In this document: positions 7,635 through 15,181 of the stretch, one piece after another
Layout of the letters: the number at the start of each line of letters is the position of its first letter
How positions within the stretch are numbered: position 1 is the stretch's first letter
Source: Cyclobacteriaceae bacterium
GTDB lineage: Bacteria; Bacteroidota; Bacteroidia; Cytophagales; Cyclobacteriaceae
Direction of reading: 5' to 3'
Length of the DNA stretch: 20,758 nt
Assembly: GCA_025455225.1 (NCBI GenBank)
Contig: JALOMY010000010.1
Span: 1-20,758, forward strand
Position numbers and translations under genes: made by a program
Notes under the pieces: generated by a model
Database searches by the model: none
The model's input: the letters and a program-made list of their open reading frames with translations, nothing else
What the model was told of the DNA's origin: nothing

Positions 7635-8915
7635 TTAATCGGGGGATTTTTGACCCTTATCTCCCACCAGTTCTCCTTCACCGCTGGCGATTACTGTAGC
7701 TACGGTTGAATCGCCAGTTATGTTCACAACGGTACGCAACATATCAAGGGGACGGTCTACCGCTAATATTAGAGCCAGCCCGGAGGGATCAATTCCAACT
7801 GCTTCCAGAACAATAATCAACATAATGATTCCGGCACCGGGTACAGCGGCTGCACCTATAGAAGAAAGAACTGCAGTAAATAAAATAGTAAGCTGCTGGC
7901 CAAGCGAAAGATCAAGTCCAAATGCCTGTGCAATAAATACAGCCGACACCCCCTGGTGGATGCTCGTTCCATCCATATTGATAGTGGCGCCCAGGGGTAA
8001 TACAAAACTTGATACTTCTTCTGAAATTCCGAGGTTCTTCTCAGCACAATCAATTGTTACAGGCAATGTAGCGGCACTTGAACTGGTTGAAAAGGCGAGG
8101 ACCTGTGCAGGAAGAATCCCTTTTACAAATTTCAAATAAGGAAACCGTGTAAAAAATTTAAGTATCAGCGGGTATGTAATAAAAACCATAACGGCAAGTC
8201 CCAGCACAACATTCAGGCTGTAAACCCCAAGCGCTTTCATTAATTGAAGATCAATATTCAGGCTGGCCAGCAAGGCGAATACACCAACCGGAGCAAACCG
8301 CATGATCATGTCAACAATCTTCAGAATTACTTCATTGGCCCCGTCAAAAAAAGATTTAACCGGCTTCACCTTGTCCGGTTTGGCAATAATCATGGCAATG
8401 CCAAATAAAATGGCGAAGAAGATTACCTGAAGCATATTGGTGTTGTTTGTCATCGAACCAAAAATGTTATCGGGTACGATGTCCACCAGGATCTGTAACG
8501 GGCCGTCTTCTTTTACATCGTGGGCTGATGTAATGCGCATATCCATATCGGAGGCATAAGCCTGGCTTAACTCTTCCCGTTTTTCTGCTGAAAGAAATTT
8601 ACCGGGTTCAATCACATTAACGAGCAATAATCCTATGGTAACAGCTAATACCGTTGTGGCGAGATAAAGAGCAATGGTTCTTCCACCAATGCGTGAAAGC
8701 CTGGAGACATCCGATAGATTAGAAATGCCGTCAATTAATGAAAAAATAATAAGAGGTATGGCTATTAACTTGAGTGCATTGATAAAAATTGTCCCCCAGG
8801 GTTTAATCCAGGCCGTTGTAAATTCGATAAGACCGAGACTTTCTGCACTGAGGCCCCAGATCATACCCAGGGCCATGCCGATCAAAATTTTGCCATACAA
8901 GGGTATCTTCTTCAT
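7635..8915 (-). CDS. Dicarboxylate/amino acid:cation symporter (DAACS family), copy 2
   Basis: 426-residue paralogue of the next gene downstream, alike along almost its full length: both begin MKKIPL and share STSSSAATLPVT, the NMDGT site and the hairpin SSIGAAAVP. TM8 has Asp391, Arg394, Asn398 and Asp402 in LDMLRTVVNITGD, again pointing to an acidic amino acid substrate. It differs mainly in a shorter loop at about 225 and a hydrophilic tail (ELVGDKGQKSPD). Same strand and close spacing suggest a tandem duplication and possible joint transcription. Its upstream region (8916-9049) is shared divergently with the P-type ATPase gene. I see no convincing -33/-7 Bacteroidota promoter there. Confidence 0.93.
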   Translation of the reverse strand: MKKIPLYGKILIGMALGMIWGLSAESLGLIEFTTAWIKPWGTIFINALKLIAIPLIIFSLIDGISNLSDVSRLSRIGGRTIALYLATTVLAVTIGLLLVNVIEPGKFLSAEKREELSQAYASDMDMRITSAHDVKEDGPLQILVDIVPDNIFGSMTNNTNMLQVIFFAILFGIAMIIAKPDKVKPVKSFFDGANEVILKIVDMIMRFAPVGVFALLASLNIDLQLMKALGVYSLNVVLGLAVMVFITYPLILKFFTRFPYLKFVKGILPAQVLAFSTSSSAATLPVTIDCAEKNLGISEEVSSFVLPLGATINMDGTSIHQGVSAVFIAQAFGLDLSLGQQLTILFTAVLSSIGAAAVPGAGIIMLIIVLEAVGIDPSGLALILAVDRPLDMLRTVVNITGDSTVATVIASGEGELVGDKGQKSPD

Positions 8916-9049
8916 TGCTTAAAAATAGAAGTATTTGGAAAAGTTACCCCCATTGAATTTTATAAGTGGTTAAGCCTAATGCGATTCGTCAGTGGAGAAC
9001 CTGATTATTGTAGTATTAATTATCACCCAAGGGCATTATATTTTCAACT

Positions 9050-11575
9050 ATGACATCTCCTGAAGTTTTAGGGATTTCCAATAAAAAGGGATTAACAGAC
9101 CAGGAAGTATTGGATTCCCGCAACCGGCATGGAGAAAATAAACTTGAATATGAACGCAGCAGCGGGTTTTTACTCGCCATCAAAGACCTGTTCAAGGAAC
9201 CTATGTTCTTGCTCCTGCTTGCTGCGTCAACCATTTACTTCCTTATTGGAGATGTGGGTGATGGAATTTTCATGATCGTTGCCATTGTTCTGGTGGCCAC
9301 GATCTCCCTCTACCAGGAATCGCGCAGCCGCAATGCACTGGCTTCACTCAAAACATTAACACAGCCGAAATGTAAAGTGATCCGGAACGGAGCTGTTACC
9401 GAAATACCGAGTGTAGAAATTGTAATGAACGATCTGATGATGGTGGAGGAGGGCGGATTTATACCTGCCGATGGCATTATCATTCAGTCTAATGACTTCT
9501 TCGTGAATGAATCCATGCTTACGGGCGAATCTGTGCCGGTTGCCCGTGATGTTTCGTTCGCCAATAATAAAGTTTATCAGGGTACAACCGTTACGGGAGG
9601 ACTTGCCATATGCGAAGTAGTGGCTATTGGAAATAAAACAGCCTTAGGTATGATCGGAAAGAGCCTGGAAACCATTGAAGAGGAACCTTCACCCCTGCAA
9701 ATTCAAATCCGGAACTTCGTAAAAAAAATGGCCTTTGCAGGAGCTGCTGTTTTTATCATTGTATGGGCTATCAACTTCTTTCGTTCACAAGACATCTTTG
9801 ATAGTCTGCTGAAAGCATTAACCCTGGCTATGAGTATTCTTCCGGAAGAAATACCCGTTGCCTTCACAACGTTCATGGCACTGGGTGCCTGGAGGATGAT
9901 GAAGATGGGGGTGATTGTTAAACAAACAAAAACAGTAGAAACGTTAGGAAGCGCCACCGTGATCTGTACGGATAAGACCGGTACCATAACGGAGAACCGA
10001 ATGACCCTGTCTAAATTGTTTGTTTTGAAATCTGGGCAAATCAAAGATATAACCGATAAGCCTGACGAAGATGAGCGGGAAATCGTGCGACTTGGAATGT
10101 GGTCAAGTGAACCAATTCCCTTCGATCCGATGGAAGTTGCCCTTCATGATGTTTATGGCAAAATGCACGACATCGATTTGCGTCCGGATTTCAGGATGAT
10201 TCACGAGTATCCGCTCAGCGGAAAACCACCGATGATGACGCACATTTTTGAAAATCAGGAAGGTGAACGAATCATGGCAGCCAAGGGAGCACCAGAAGCG
10301 TTACTGCCTGTTTCGGATCTTAGCTTCGAGGAGAAGCAATTGATTTTAGATGCATCCAGATCGTTGTCGTTGGAAGGGTATCGGGTACTCGCAGTAGGTC
10401 AGACTCATTTTGCAGGAATGAATTTTCCGGCAACTCAGCAGGAGTTCAAATTTAAATTGAAGGGGTTGTTGGCATTCTATGATCCTCCTAAAAAGAATAT
10501 CAAAGGTGTATTCGATGCGTTTTACCGGGCAGGTATTGATGTTAAAATACTTACAGGAGATAATGCAGAAACCACAACAACGATTGCCCGCCAGGTAGGA
10601 TTCAAATACACAGATAAAAGTCTTTCCGGTGATGAATTGCTGGCCATGAGCGAGTCTGAGCTTAAAGAAAAAGTGATGGACACCCACATTTTCACAAGGA
10701 TGTTTCCGGAAGCAAAACTTCGCATTCTCAATGCACTGAAAGCGGACGGCCAGGTGGTGGCCATGACAGGTGATGGTGTTAACGATGGACCTGCACTGAA
10801 AGCAGCGCACATTGGTATTGCCATGGGCAAAAAGGGAACTGAAATCGCAAAACAGGCTTCGTCTCTGATACTTTCTGATGACGACCTCTCCCGGATGGTA
10901 GACGCGATAGCCATGGGAAGAAAAATTTATACTAACCTTAAAAAGGCTATTCAATACATCATCTCCATTCACATCCCGATTATCCTGACTGTATTTCTTC
11001 CGTTGGTACTTGGCTGGATCTACCCAAACATTTTCTCACCGGTGCACATCATCTTCCTTGAGTTAATTATGGGGCCTACCTGTTCCATCATCTACGAAAA
11101 TGAACCCATGGAGAAAAACACGATGATTCAGAAGCCAAGGCCTTTTGCAACAACCTTTTTTAATTGGGAAGAATTGAATACCAGCATTATCCAGGGATTA
11201 GTCATTACATTGGGTGTCTTGCTTACCTACCGTTTTGCGGTAAACGAAGGTCTTAATGAAGCCGTTACCCGCACGATGGTTTTTGTTTCCTTAGTGTCCG
11301 CAAATATTTTTCTTACGCTGGTTAACCGCTCCTTCTACTATTCAGTTTTGACAACGATTACGTACCGAAATAACCTGGTGCCACTAATCATTTTCATAAC
11401 GCTTGTGCTGTCAGCGATGATTTTATTTATTAATCCACTAACGATGTTTTTCAGATTTGAAACACCCGGGCTGTACCATCTAGCGATGAGCATGGGCACA
11501 GGCTTTATCTCCGTAATCTGGTTTGAGTTGGTTAAGTGGAAAAAAAGAAGAGCAAGTTCAGACTCAGATTTGTGA
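9050..11575 (+). CDS. Cation-translocating P-type ATPase (P2-like, ion unknown)
   Basis: 841-residue ion pump. In order: a cation-ATPase N-terminal segment, TM1-2 at about 45-85, actuator TGES at 158-161, TM3-4 with PEEIP at 265-269, the phosphorylated Asp308 in DKTGT, the nucleotide-binding KGAPEALL, LTGDNAETT, the hinge MTGDGVND at 572-579, then about six C-terminal TM segments. The cytoplasmic machinery is complete, so the pump should be active. The ion sites are not those of Ca2+ pumps: the TM5 region reads SIHIPIIL with His641 and TM6 reads LELIMGPTCS (670-679), so the Asn/Glu and Asn/Asp ligands known from SERCA are missing by my manual alignment. The gene overlaps the convergent aroC end by 12 bases. 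The start is ATG 9050. Confidence 0.93.
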   Translation: MTSPEVLGISNKKGLTDQEVLDSRNRHGENKLEYERSSGFLLAIKDLFKEPMFLLLLAASTIYFLIGDVGDGIFMIVAIVLVATISLYQESRSRNALASLKTLTQPKCKVIRNGAVTEIPSVEIVMNDLMMVEEGGFIPADGIIIQSNDFFVNESMLTGESVPVARDVSFANNKVYQGTTVTGGLAICEVVAIGNKTALGMIGKSLETIEEEPSPLQIQIRNFVKKMAFAGAAVFIIVWAINFFRSQDIFDSLLKALTLAMSILPEEIPVAFTTFMALGAWRMMKMGVIVKQTKTVETLGSATVICTDKTGTITENRMTLSKLFVLKSGQIKDITDKPDEDEREIVRLGMWSSEPIPFDPMEVALHDVYGKMHDIDLRPDFRMIHEYPLSGKPPMMTHIFENQEGERIMAAKGAPEALLPVSDLSFEEKQLILDASRSLSLEGYRVLAVGQTHFAGMNFPATQQEFKFKLKGLLAFYDPPKKNIKGVFDAFYRAGIDVKILTGDNAETTTTIARQVGFKYTDKSLSGDELLAMSESELKEKVMDTHIFTRMFPEAKLRILNALKADGQVVAMTGDGVNDGPALKAAHIGIAMGKKGTEIAKQASSLILSDDDLSRMVDAIAMGRKIYTNLKKAIQYIISIHIPIILTVFLPLVLGWIYPNIFSPVHIIFLELIMGPTCSIIYENEPMEKNTMIQKPRPFATTFFNWEELNTSIIQGLVITLGVLLTYRFAVNEGLNEAVTRTMVFVSLVSANIFLTLVNRSFYYSVLTTITYRNNLVPLIIFITLVLSAMILFINPLTMFFRFETPGLYHLAMSMGTGFISVIWFELVKWKKRRASSDSDL

Positions 11576-12634
11576 TACTTTGCTTCGCAACAGAAAGTCA
11601 GCCAGCACCAGGGCAGCCATGGCTTCCACAATCGGAACAGCCCGCGGAACAACACACGGATCGTGACGACCTTTACCCGATACCGTTACTGCTTCACCTT
11701 TTTTATCGACACTTTGCTGGTCTTGCATGATCGTAGCAACAGGCTTGAAGGCTACATTAAAATAGATGTCCTCACCGTTGCTTATGCCACCCTGAATGCC
11801 ACCCGAATAATTGGTTTTTGTTCGGATGCGGTCCCCGGATTTAATGAACTCATCATTGTGTTGCGAGCCGGTTAATTTAATGCCCTCAAAACCGCTGCCG
11901 TATTCAAATCCCTTTACGGCATTAATACTTAACATTGCTTTGCCAAGTTCAGCGTGCAGTTTATCAAACACAGGTTCACCCAACCCGGGTGGAGTGTTTC
12001 TTATAACGCAGGTTACCATCCCTCCAATCGTATCGCGATTCAAACGGATTTCATCTATTCGTTGGATCATTTTTTCGGCTGTGGCCGGATCAGGGCAGCG
12101 AACAATAGTGTCTTCGGTTTTGGTCAGATCCAATAACGTATAATGCGGAGCCCGTATATCACCAACTGCCGATACAAATGCATGGATTTCAATTTCGTAT
12201 TTCCTCAACAACAATTTGGCTATTGCACCCGCTGCTACGCGAGCGGCAGTTTCACGGGCAGAACTTCTTCCTCCGCCCCGGTAATCACGTACTCCATATT
12301 TGGCCTCATAGGTATAATCGGCATGCGAAGGGCGAAAGGTGCTTTCCAGGTGGCTGTAGTCTTTACTGCGTTGGTCAGCGTTTTCAATAACTAAGGCTAT
12401 TGGGGCTCCTGTTGTTATTCCTTCAAAAACCCCACTCAATATTTTGAATGTATCGCTTTCCTTTCGCTGCGTAGTAATTTTAGATTGGCCGGGTTTTCTG
12501 CGGTTCAATTCAGACTGAATGAAATTCTCATCTACTTCAAGTCCGGCCGGACAACCGTCAATGACTACACCGATCGCAGGCCCATGTGATTCGCCAAACG
12601 TGGTAATTCGAAAAAGGCTTCCCAGACTATTCAT
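11564..12634 (-). CDS. aroC: Chorismate synthase
   Basis: Final shikimate-pathway enzyme: converts 5-enolpyruvylshikimate-3-phosphate to chorismate using reduced FMN. It is 356 residues, normal for the family. Conserved signatures are visible: TTFGESHGPAIG from residue 11, the segment RPSHADYTYEAKYG followed by RDYRGGGRSSARETA, the SGGIQGGISNG segment and GRHDPCVVPRAVPIVEAM near the C-terminus. No other aromatic pathway gene is beside it. The start is ATG 12634; the stop lies within the last codons of the convergent P-type ATPase gene. A hairpin-like dyad lies 24 bases upstream of the start. Identification is secure. Confidence 0.97.
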   Translation of the reverse strand: MNSLGSLFRITTFGESHGPAIGVVIDGCPAGLEVDENFIQSELNRRKPGQSKITTQRKESDTFKILSGVFEGITTGAPIALVIENADQRSKDYSHLESTFRPSHADYTYEAKYGVRDYRGGGRSSARETAARVAAGAIAKLLLRKYEIEIHAFVSAVGDIRAPHYTLLDLTKTEDTIVRCPDPATAEKMIQRIDEIRLNRDTIGGMVTCVIRNTPPGLGEPVFDKLHAELGKAMLSINAVKGFEYGSGFEGIKLTGSQHNDEFIKSGDRIRTKTNYSGGIQGGISNGEDIYFNVAFKPVATIMQDQQSVDKKGEAVTVSGKGRHDPCVVPRAVPIVEAMAALVLADFLLRSKVSQI

Positions 12635-12657
12635 TCAGATTTCAGATTAGAAAAGTA

Positions 12658-12693
12658 ATTCGTAAATCATTTGATAAACATTGATATACGAAT
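12658..12693 (-). terminator. Possible hairpin terminator or dyad between batD and aroC
   Basis: ATTCGTA (12658-12664) pairs with TACGAAT (12687-12693), then one A-A mismatch, then ATCA (12666-12669) pairs with TGAT (12682-12685), with a 12-base loop. Read on the minus strand it begins 13 bases after the batD stop and is followed by TACTTTTC, a weak T-rich tail. It could end batD transcription or be an operator for aroC. The stem is AT-rich, so confidence is low. Confidence 0.35.
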
Positions 12694-12706
12694 GTTATGC
12701 CTCTAG

Positions 12707-14176
12707 TTATTTTTTAAACACAAGATAAACGGATCCGGCCAGCATTACCAGTACAAGGATGTTCACCGAATATTTTAACCACCGATTATCCGCGTCTGCC
12801 CGTAGGGTGTTATCAGTTGATGCAATTTGATCGTAAAATAAACCCGGATCTGCAGATTCGATGACTTCGTTTTTAAGACTTTCCCCAGTGACCACAACAA
12901 CCGACTTCGCTTTCAAGGTATCGTATTTCTTTTTAGACGGATTGAAAAAGACCCATTGTAACTCATCGGCCAGTTTAAATTTACCGGGTTCTTTGGGTAT
13001 TATAAAATAACTGAATGTTTTTGAGCCGACAACCCGGTTACCCTGACGGTTAATATTCTGGCGCACATTCGGCTCATAAAAATCAAAGTTTGCCGTGTTC
13101 CTGGCGATGGGTTTACTGATGGAAGAAATATTTCCTTCGCCTACAATTGAAAAATCATATGAGAAACTCTTTCCTGTCTGCAAAGCCGTTGAACTGATTC
13201 GCTCGTCCAGACGATAATCGCCCACCGCTACTTGTTTGCTTAGCGGGTGGGGAGGGAGTTCTTTAACCTTTATCGTTTTAGGCTTTGAATAGAATGTTTT
13301 AAAATCTTCCTGCCGGTTCTGTCCGAAGAAAGATGGATTTTTAGCCACCTTGTACTTGATCATCTCAAGCGACACCGAAGGAAAAACAACAGGCTCGGCA
13401 TTCAACGGGTAGAAGGTAGCCTGGTAAATCTTGTAACGAGTGTACATCTTTCCCTGTATGGAAATTCGTTCCCCCTCAATATTTTCGATATTGAAGTTCT
13501 CTTCCCAGCAGTTAGCCGGTTTAATCTTCTTCAGAATTTCCGTTACCTGTTTACTAAGCTGGTACCAGTACAAAGGGGCTTTATTCTCTTCAGCCACATA
13601 AAAGCCCAGGACGGTATTGAACCCCTCTCCAACATAGACCTCATCCTTATTGGTAGAAACAGCCAGGAAAGCATCTTCCTTAATGTCGATGTATTCGGTA
13701 GGTGCACTGCCAAAAGAATCATCGCGTTCAAAATAACTTCGGAACGGGTCGCGTTGCCGGGTCTGAATGGGCGGCCCCACTGTAACTTTTTTGCCTGCGG
13801 ATGAAATTACCTGTTCATTGATTTTCATTTTAAAGGCAGGAATGACAATGGTTCCCTGCCTTTGGGGAAAGTAATTCATGGTAACACTCTGAGAGGAAGA
13901 AATCTGCCCGTTGATAATGTTGGTTTGAGAGGAGGTTGACTGTCCGCCCTTTGAAAAACCTTCTACATCAGGAAAATTATCGTAACTCTTAAGCCGGTCG
14001 TTCTGAACGGTAATGGTGATCGTCCAGGGTTGATTTTGTCCGATTTCGTCCGGACCGAGCACAATCTGGATTTGCTGTGCACGAACAGATATGGATAAAA
14101 AAACTACCAGTAAAAGTGCAGAAAGAATATTTACCGCAAAATTCGCCCTCAGACTCAATCTCTGTACCAAAAACAT
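12707..14176 (-). CDS. batD: BatD family protein
   Basis: 489 residues. A signal peptide (hydrophobic stretch at about 15-31, cleavage likely after Ala33 in VRAQQ) is followed by a large periplasmic beta-rich region that starts IQIVLGPDEIGQNQPWTITI, as in BatD proteins. A single C-terminal TM segment at about 468-486 is followed by lysines. BatD belongs to the Bat (Bacteroides aerotolerance) system, normally encoded with MoxR, DUF58, BatA, BatB, BatC and BatE. None of those genes is next to it here, so this is either a stand-alone copy or a separated member. The molecular function of BatD is not established. The start is ATG 14176, and the upstream region is shared with the divergent small gene and contains a perfect-looking dyad. 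Confidence 0.88.
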   Translation of the reverse strand: MFLVQRLSLRANFAVNILSALLLVVFLSISVRAQQIQIVLGPDEIGQNQPWTITITVQNDRLKSYDNFPDVEGFSKGGQSTSSQTNIINGQISSSQSVTMNYFPQRQGTIVIPAFKMKINEQVISSAGKKVTVGPPIQTRQRDPFRSYFERDDSFGSAPTEYIDIKEDAFLAVSTNKDEVYVGEGFNTVLGFYVAEENKAPLYWYQLSKQVTEILKKIKPANCWEENFNIENIEGERISIQGKMYTRYKIYQATFYPLNAEPVVFPSVSLEMIKYKVAKNPSFFGQNRQEDFKTFYSKPKTIKVKELPPHPLSKQVAVGDYRLDERISSTALQTGKSFSYDFSIVGEGNISSISKPIARNTANFDFYEPNVRQNINRQGNRVVGSKTFSYFIIPKEPGKFKLADELQWVFFNPSKKKYDTLKAKSVVVVTGESLKNEVIESADPGLFYDQIASTDNTLRADADNRWLKYSVNILVLVMLAGSVYLVFKK

Positions 14177-14200
14177 CGTTATAAAATTAAAAATGTTCTT

Positions 14201-14237
14201 TCAGTTGATTAAATGGGTTATTAAATTTATCAACTGA
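14201..14237. promoter_or_regulatory. Dyad symmetry in the divergent batD/small-gene intergenic region
   Basis: TCAGTTGAT (14201-14209) plus AAAT (14211-14214) pairs with ATTTATCAACTGA (14225-14237), leaving one bulged T (14210) and a 10-base loop. That is 13 base pairs. Because the two flanking genes diverge, a terminator is not expected here, so an operator or 5'-leader hairpin is more likely. This is inference from position and symmetry only. Confidence 0.45.
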
Positions 14238-14278
14238 GCGCAATAACAAATTTTTTAACCGTACTTCCATTTCTTGTT

Positions 14279-14464
14279 ATGCTAAACTACGTAAAGAAAA
14301 TTCTCACAAAGGTAAGCTTTGATGCCCGACTGTTCGAAAAGGAGCTCAGAAAGGCCATTAAAGCGTTGATTGGCGAGGATCTCCGGGAGCTCAAACAATG
14401 GTGCTATGCCACGTTTGGGAGTCAACACGAAGCGATTTTAAACCGTTGCTTCGTAGCTGTTTAG
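14279..14464 (+). CDS. Small basic protein of unknown function (61 residues)
   Basis: Short protein with no recognised domain. It is predicted mostly helical, rich in Lys/Arg and Glu in the first 40 residues (ARLFEKELRKAIKALIGED), followed by a Trp/Cys/Phe-containing end (LKQWCYATFG, then LNRCF). Support for a real gene comes from its ATG start, its position between a divergent gene and a clean intrinsic terminator 15 bases after its stop, and a codon pattern that looks coding. I recall similar short proteins in other Bacteroidota genomes but cannot verify this. Nothing suggests membrane insertion or export. No function is proposed. Confidence 0.7.
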   Translation: MLNYVKKILTKVSFDARLFEKELRKAIKALIGEDLRELKQWCYATFGSQHEAILNRCFVAV

Positions 14465-14479
14465 AAAGTATGTAAAACC

Positions 14480-14507
14480 AAGCCCCCTGAAACGGGGGCT
14501 TTATTTT
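14480..14507 (+). terminator. Intrinsic terminator after the 61-residue gene
   Basis: A perfect 8-base GC-rich stem, AAGCCCCC (14480-14487) with GGGGGCTT (14494-14501), with loop TGAAAC and the tail TATTTT. It follows the stop codon by 15 bases, so the small gene is a separate transcription unit from the DUF2752/TM2 pair. Confidence 0.9.
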
Positions 14508-14519
14508 AATATTGGCCTA

Positions 14520-14825
14520 TTGAAAATTTTTACTGTCGTTAGACAACTACCAACCGAAGCACTGATCTGGACATTGGCCCTTCTTGGACTTGCCTGGTTT
14601 CAACCGCTTAACGATGCCCATTTTACAATTTGCCCCTTGGCCCTGGCCGGTTTTGATTTTTGCCCGGGATGTGGGCTGGGCCGGTCAATTTCCTATTTGT
14701 TTCATGGGCAATTCAGCCAGTCCATTCAAACCCATCCGCTTGGATTGGTAGCCGTATTCATTTTAGTACACCGAATAATAACCCTCACTTTAACCCACAT
14801 TAAACATTATGGCCAAAGTACTTGA
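14520..14825 (+). CDS. DUF2752 domain membrane protein
   Basis: 101 residues with TM segments at about 15-29 and 74-92 and a central DUF2752 signature, DFCPGCGLGRS (Cys48, Cys51, Arg55), followed by Gly, Gln-rich residues and HPLG at 72-75. Biochemical function of DUF2752 is unknown; the conserved CPxCG pair might bind metal or form a disulphide. The start is TTG 14520, since no ATG is available upstream in frame and the protein then begins with a normal length for the family. The gene overlaps the next by 17 bases, which implies joint translation with the TM2 protein. The terminator just upstream suggests that its promoter lies within or very close to it. Confidence 0.82.
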   Translation: MKIFTVVRQLPTEALIWTLALLGLAWFQPLNDAHFTICPLALAGFDFCPGCGLGRSISYLFHGQFSQSIQTHPLGLVAVFILVHRIITLTLTHIKHYGQST

Positions 14826-15153
14826 AGTATTACCGGAATTAACCGGTGAAGAGATGGTATACATTCAAAACATGATGAACGAATGGACCGATGATAAAGC
14901 CCGAAGTTTTGCCAACGTGTACCGTGCACGCAGAAAGGATCCTCAAGTCATACTGGTTACCGCTTTACTGGGCTTCATCATAGTGGCCGGTGTACACCGG
15001 TTTATGCTTGGTCAAATTGGTATGGGGTTGCTTTACCTGTTTACTGCCGGCTTGTGTTTTATCGGCACCATTATCGATCTGGTTAATTATCAAAGGCTGG
15101 CATTCGAATTCAACCAACAGGTTGCGAATGAGGTGGCAGTATTGATCAAATAA
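14809..15153 (+). CDS. TM2 domain membrane protein
   Basis: 114 residues. A charged cytoplasmic N-terminal part (1-45) is followed by a TM2 domain: a TM helix at about 47-61, the short turn GVHRFMLGQIGMG (61-73), then a second helix ending in GTIIDLVNY (86-94). TM2 proteins are small two-helix membrane proteins of unknown function, with a conserved Asp in the second helix (Asp90 here). The overlap with the DUF2752 gene suggests that the two act together or in the same membrane complex. The gene ends 28 bases before the end of the convergent amidoligase operon, and no strong terminator is visible between them. Confidence 0.88.
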   Translation: MAKVLEVLPELTGEEMVYIQNMMNEWTDDKARSFANVYRARRKDPQVILVTALLGFIIVAGVHRFMLGQIGMGLLYLFTAGLCFIGTIIDLVNYQRLAFEFNQQVANEVAVLIK

Positions 15154-15181
15154 AGACGCCTGGTTAAAAGCCTGTTGAATT

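Noticed and set aside
9008..9044. Possible Bacteroidota promoter (TTG at 9008 and TATATTTT at 9037) before the P-type ATPase
   Set aside because: The spacing is about 26 bases, longer than usual, and the -7-like box ends only 5 bases before the start codon.
10346..10972. 208-residue open frame on the minus strand
   Set aside because: It lies wholly inside the P-type ATPase gene, is rich in Cys, Phe and His with no domain, and reads as an antisense shadow.
15154..15181. Possible terminator between the TM2 gene and the amidoligase operon
   Set aside because: Only a 5-base GC-containing pairing (AGCCT/AGGCT) or an AT-only stem can be drawn, without a good T-tract.
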